From Pseudomonadota bacterium (lineage in GTDB: Bacteria > Pseudomonadota > Alphaproteobacteria > Ferrovibrionales > Ferrovibrionaceae): 6,084 bases of DNA. This document shows, piece by piece, positions 4,645-6,084 of this stretch. The stretch lies in assembly GCA_023434425.1 (NCBI GenBank), contig JAEYSS010000130.1, forward strand, positions 1 through 6,084, read 5' to 3'. A model generated the notes under the pieces. That model was not told where the DNA came from and did not search any database. It saw only the letters and a program-made list of their open reading frames with translations. Numbering within the stretch: position 1 is the stretch's first letter; each line of letters opens with the position of its first letter. Position numbers and translations under genes: made by a program.

Positions 4645-5711
4645 GCCTTCACTCCGGCATAGGGCTTCGGCGCCGCCAGTGTGTCGAGCGGCCAGCGTGC
4701 GCGGGCCGGCGCTTCAAGATCGTCGATCATACCGAGACGAAACCGCTCCAGTCCGGCCCAGGCGATCATCGCGCCGTTGTCGGTGCAGAGTTTCAGCGGC
4801 GGTGCGGTGAAGCGCATGCCGTGATCGGCCGCGAGACTGACCAACCCGTCGCGCAACGCCGTGTTGGCGGCCACACCGCCGGCGACGACGAAATGTCTGC
4901 CGGCAGCAGTATGCGCGGCATCGAACAGCGCGATGGCATTCCGCGCCCGATCCAGAACGACCGCCATCACGGTGCGCTGGAAACTGGCGGCGAGATCGGC
5001 CTTGTCCTGTTCAGACACAGACGGCCCACAGCTTTCCAGCGCCAGCCGCACGGCGGTCTTCAGGCCGGAGAAACTGAAATCGCAGCCCGGCTTGCCTTTC
5101 AGCGGCAGCGGCAGATTGAAACGCGCGGCATTGCCCTGCTTTGCCATCTGCTCGATGGCCGGCCCGCCGGGATAGCCCAGCCCGAGCAGTTTTGCCGTCT
5201 TGTCGAAAGCCTCGCCGGCTGCGTCATCAATCGTGGTGCCAAGCCGCTGATAGCGGCCGACACCTTCCACGATCAGGAACTGGCAATGCCCGCCCGAGAC
5301 CAGCAGCAGCAGATAGGGGAAAGCCACATCGTCGGCGATCCGCACCGAGAGCGCATGGCCCTCCAGGTGGTTCACGGCGATCAGCGGTTTCCGCGTTGCG
5401 TAAGATAAAGCCTTGGCCGTCATGAGCCCGACCATGACGCCGCCGATCAGGCCGGGCCCGGCGGTGGCGGCAATGGCATCCAGATCGGCCAGCTCCAGGC
5501 CGGCTTCGGCCAGCGCGTCGGCCACCAGCCCGTCCAGATGCTCGATATGGGCGCGGGAGGCGATTTCCGGCACCACACCGCCATAGGGCGCGTGTTCCCT
5601 CATCTGCGAGAACAGGCTATGACTGAGGATGCGGCGCGACGGTTCGGCCGCGTCCTGAACGATGGCGCAGGCAGTTTCGTCGCAACTGGTTTCGATGCCA
5701 AGCACGCGCAT
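4641..5711 (-). CDS. tsaD: tRNA N6-adenosine threonylcarbamoyltransferase
   Basis: A 356-aa Kae1/TsaD protein (formerly Gcp). It transfers the threonylcarbamoyl group from the TsaC product to A37 of ANN-decoding tRNAs, working with TsaB and TsaE in the cytoplasm. The N-terminus MRVLGIETSCDETA is the family hallmark. The metal site is NHLEGH with H115 and H119 plus D311 of CTDNGAMIAW. Other blocks are GPGLIGGVMVG (86-95), LLVSGGHCQ (136-144), DDAAGEAFDK (162-171), FSFSGLKTA (212-220) and VAGGVAAN (276-283). The start at 5711 is set by the conserved N-terminus; the frame stays open upstream but that stretch is antisense to hemC. The Shine-Dalgarno sequence is poor (a GGAG 14 bases upstream), so translation may be weak or use a short leader. 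It is the first gene of the tsaD-gpsA-EVE operon and is divergent from hemC. Confidence 0.97.
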   Translation of the reverse strand: MRVLGIETSCDETACAIVQDAAEPSRRILSHSLFSQMREHAPYGGVVPEIASRAHIEHLDGLVADALAEAGLELADLDAIAATAGPGLIGGVMVGLMTAKALSYATRKPLIAVNHLEGHALSVRIADDVAFPYLLLLVSGGHCQFLIVEGVGRYQRLGTTIDDAAGEAFDKTAKLLGLGYPGGPAIEQMAKQGNAARFNLPLPLKGKPGCDFSFSGLKTAVRLALESCGPSVSEQDKADLAASFQRTVMAVVLDRARNAIALFDAAHTAAGRHFVVAGGVAANTALRDGLVSLAADHGMRFTAPPLKLCTDNGAMIAWAGLERFRLGMIDDLEAPARARWPLDTLAAPKPYAGVKA

Positions 5712-5762
5712 CGTCAGATCGTCCGCTCCGTCAGAATATCCAAGCGAGTAGGCCTTAACATT
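5712..5762. promoter_or_regulatory. Divergent tsaD / hemC promoter region
   Basis: Only 51 bases separate the two start codons, so the promoters of the tsaD operon and of hemC must overlap here or extend into the opposing genes. The stretch is more AT-rich than its surroundings. A minus-strand TATTCT (5737-5732) could serve tsaD as a -10 element, but no convincing -35 is seen. For hemC, AGTAGG (5746-5751) is a weak ribosome binding site. No clear operator dyad is visible. Confidence 0.45.
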
Positions 5763-6084
5763 ATGACGCCAAGCCAGCAAGTGAAGCCGGAAAAGCCCGT
5801 CCTCAGTATCGGGACGCGCGGCTCGCCGCTGGCTTTGGCCCAGGCGCATGAAACCCGCGACCGGCTGCTCAGGGCGCATGCCTCTTTGCGCGAGGACCAG
5901 ATCGCCATCCGGGTGATCAAGACCACCGGCGACCAGATCCAGGATCGTGCGCTGGCCGAGGCCGGCGGCAAGGGCCTGTTCACCAAGGAGATCGAGGACG
6001 CGCTGCTGAGCGGCGAGATCGATCTCGCCGTGCATTCGATGAAGGACATGCCGACGGCGCTCCCCGAAGGCCTGATGATGGGGG
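5763..6084 (+). CDS. hemC: Hydroxymethylbilane synthase (porphobilinogen deaminase), N-terminal part (3' end outside window)
   Basis: The frame from ATG 5763 is open to the end of the window and gives 107 residues of a protein usually near 310 aa. HemC links four porphobilinogens into hydroxymethylbilane, the precursor of uroporphyrinogen III, heme and corrinoids. Diagnostic blocks are IGTRGSPLALAQA (16-28), TTGDQI (54-59), GGKGLFTKEIEDAL (68-81) and IDLAVHSMKDMPT (86-98). D87 in the last block corresponds to the catalytic Asp of the family. The cysteine carrying the dipyrromethane cofactor would be in the missing C-terminal part. The first 12 residues are a short hydrophilic extension. The divergent hemC / tsaD arrangement is a recurring one in Alphaproteobacteria, which supports the lineage call. 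Confidence 0.96.
   Translation, partial: MTPSQQVKPEKPVLSIGTRGSPLALAQAHETRDRLLRAHASLREDQIAIRVIKTTGDQIQDRALAEAGGKGLFTKEIEDALLSGEIDLAVHSMKDMPTALPEGLMMG

Noticed and set aside
4584..5408. 274-codon plus-strand open frame opposite tsaD
   Set aside because: Antisense shadow of a gene with full TsaD signatures; its composition is Gln/Arg-rich without any recognisable domain.
5712..6035. Upstream extension of the tsaD frame to residue +108
   Set aside because: The extension is antisense to conserved hemC codons, and TsaD proteins start at the MRVLGIETSCDE motif.

Overview
The window is a GC-rich piece of bacterial chromosome, most likely from an alphaproteobacterium. The evidence for this is the divergent hemC / tsaD-gpsA-EVE cluster, the HemP-type small protein, the Oxygenase-NA type protein end and the paired palindromic intergenic repeats. 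A Rhodospirillales-like lineage is a guess. Most of the sequence is housekeeping, with a small iron/heme-related island in the middle. No phage, IS, CRISPR or RNA gene is visible.

Layout, left to right. (1) 1-216 is the 3' end of a plus-strand gene resembling the C-terminus of Oxygenase-NA (2OG-Fe(II)) proteins. (2) 226-1575 (minus) is a membrane-anchored class III adenylate cyclase with a complete catalytic motif set. (3) 1576-1894 is a 319-base divergent intergenic region. (4) 1895-2122 (plus) is an unrecognised 75-aa protein with a strong Shine-Dalgarno sequence, followed by a GC hairpin. (5) 2180-2662 (plus) is a hemP unit: a Fur-box-like dyad, a leader hairpin, hemP itself (80 aa) and a previously uncalled 36-aa ORF. 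A long bulged hairpin at 2722-2757 closes it. (6) 2767-3126 (minus) is a stand-alone Rieske [2Fe-2S] protein. (7) 3145-3210 holds two stem-loops that are near-inverted copies of each other, a REP/BIME-like pair. (8) 3227-5711 (minus) is a tightly packed operon transcribed tsaD > gpsA > EVE-domain gene, with a 4-base stop/start overlap between tsaD and gpsA and a near-overlap between gpsA and the EVE gene. (9) From 5763 (plus) comes the first 107 codons of hemC, running off the window.

How they fit together: TsaD (tRNA t6A modification), GpsA (glycerol-3-phosphate for phospholipids) and the EVE protein (predicted modified-base reader) are expected to be made from one mRNA by translational coupling. 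HemC, read divergently from a 51-base gap, makes the linear tetrapyrrole for heme. HemP is an iron/heme-responsive factor elsewhere and here has a plausible iron-regulated promoter, but no heme receptor or transporter gene lies beside it within the window. The adenylate cyclase and the 75-aa gene stand as separate units. Nothing here is clearly a new biological system. The items most worth a second look are the 36-aa ORF after hemP, the orphan hemP with its Fur-like box, the inverted REP-like pair and the 75-aa unknown.
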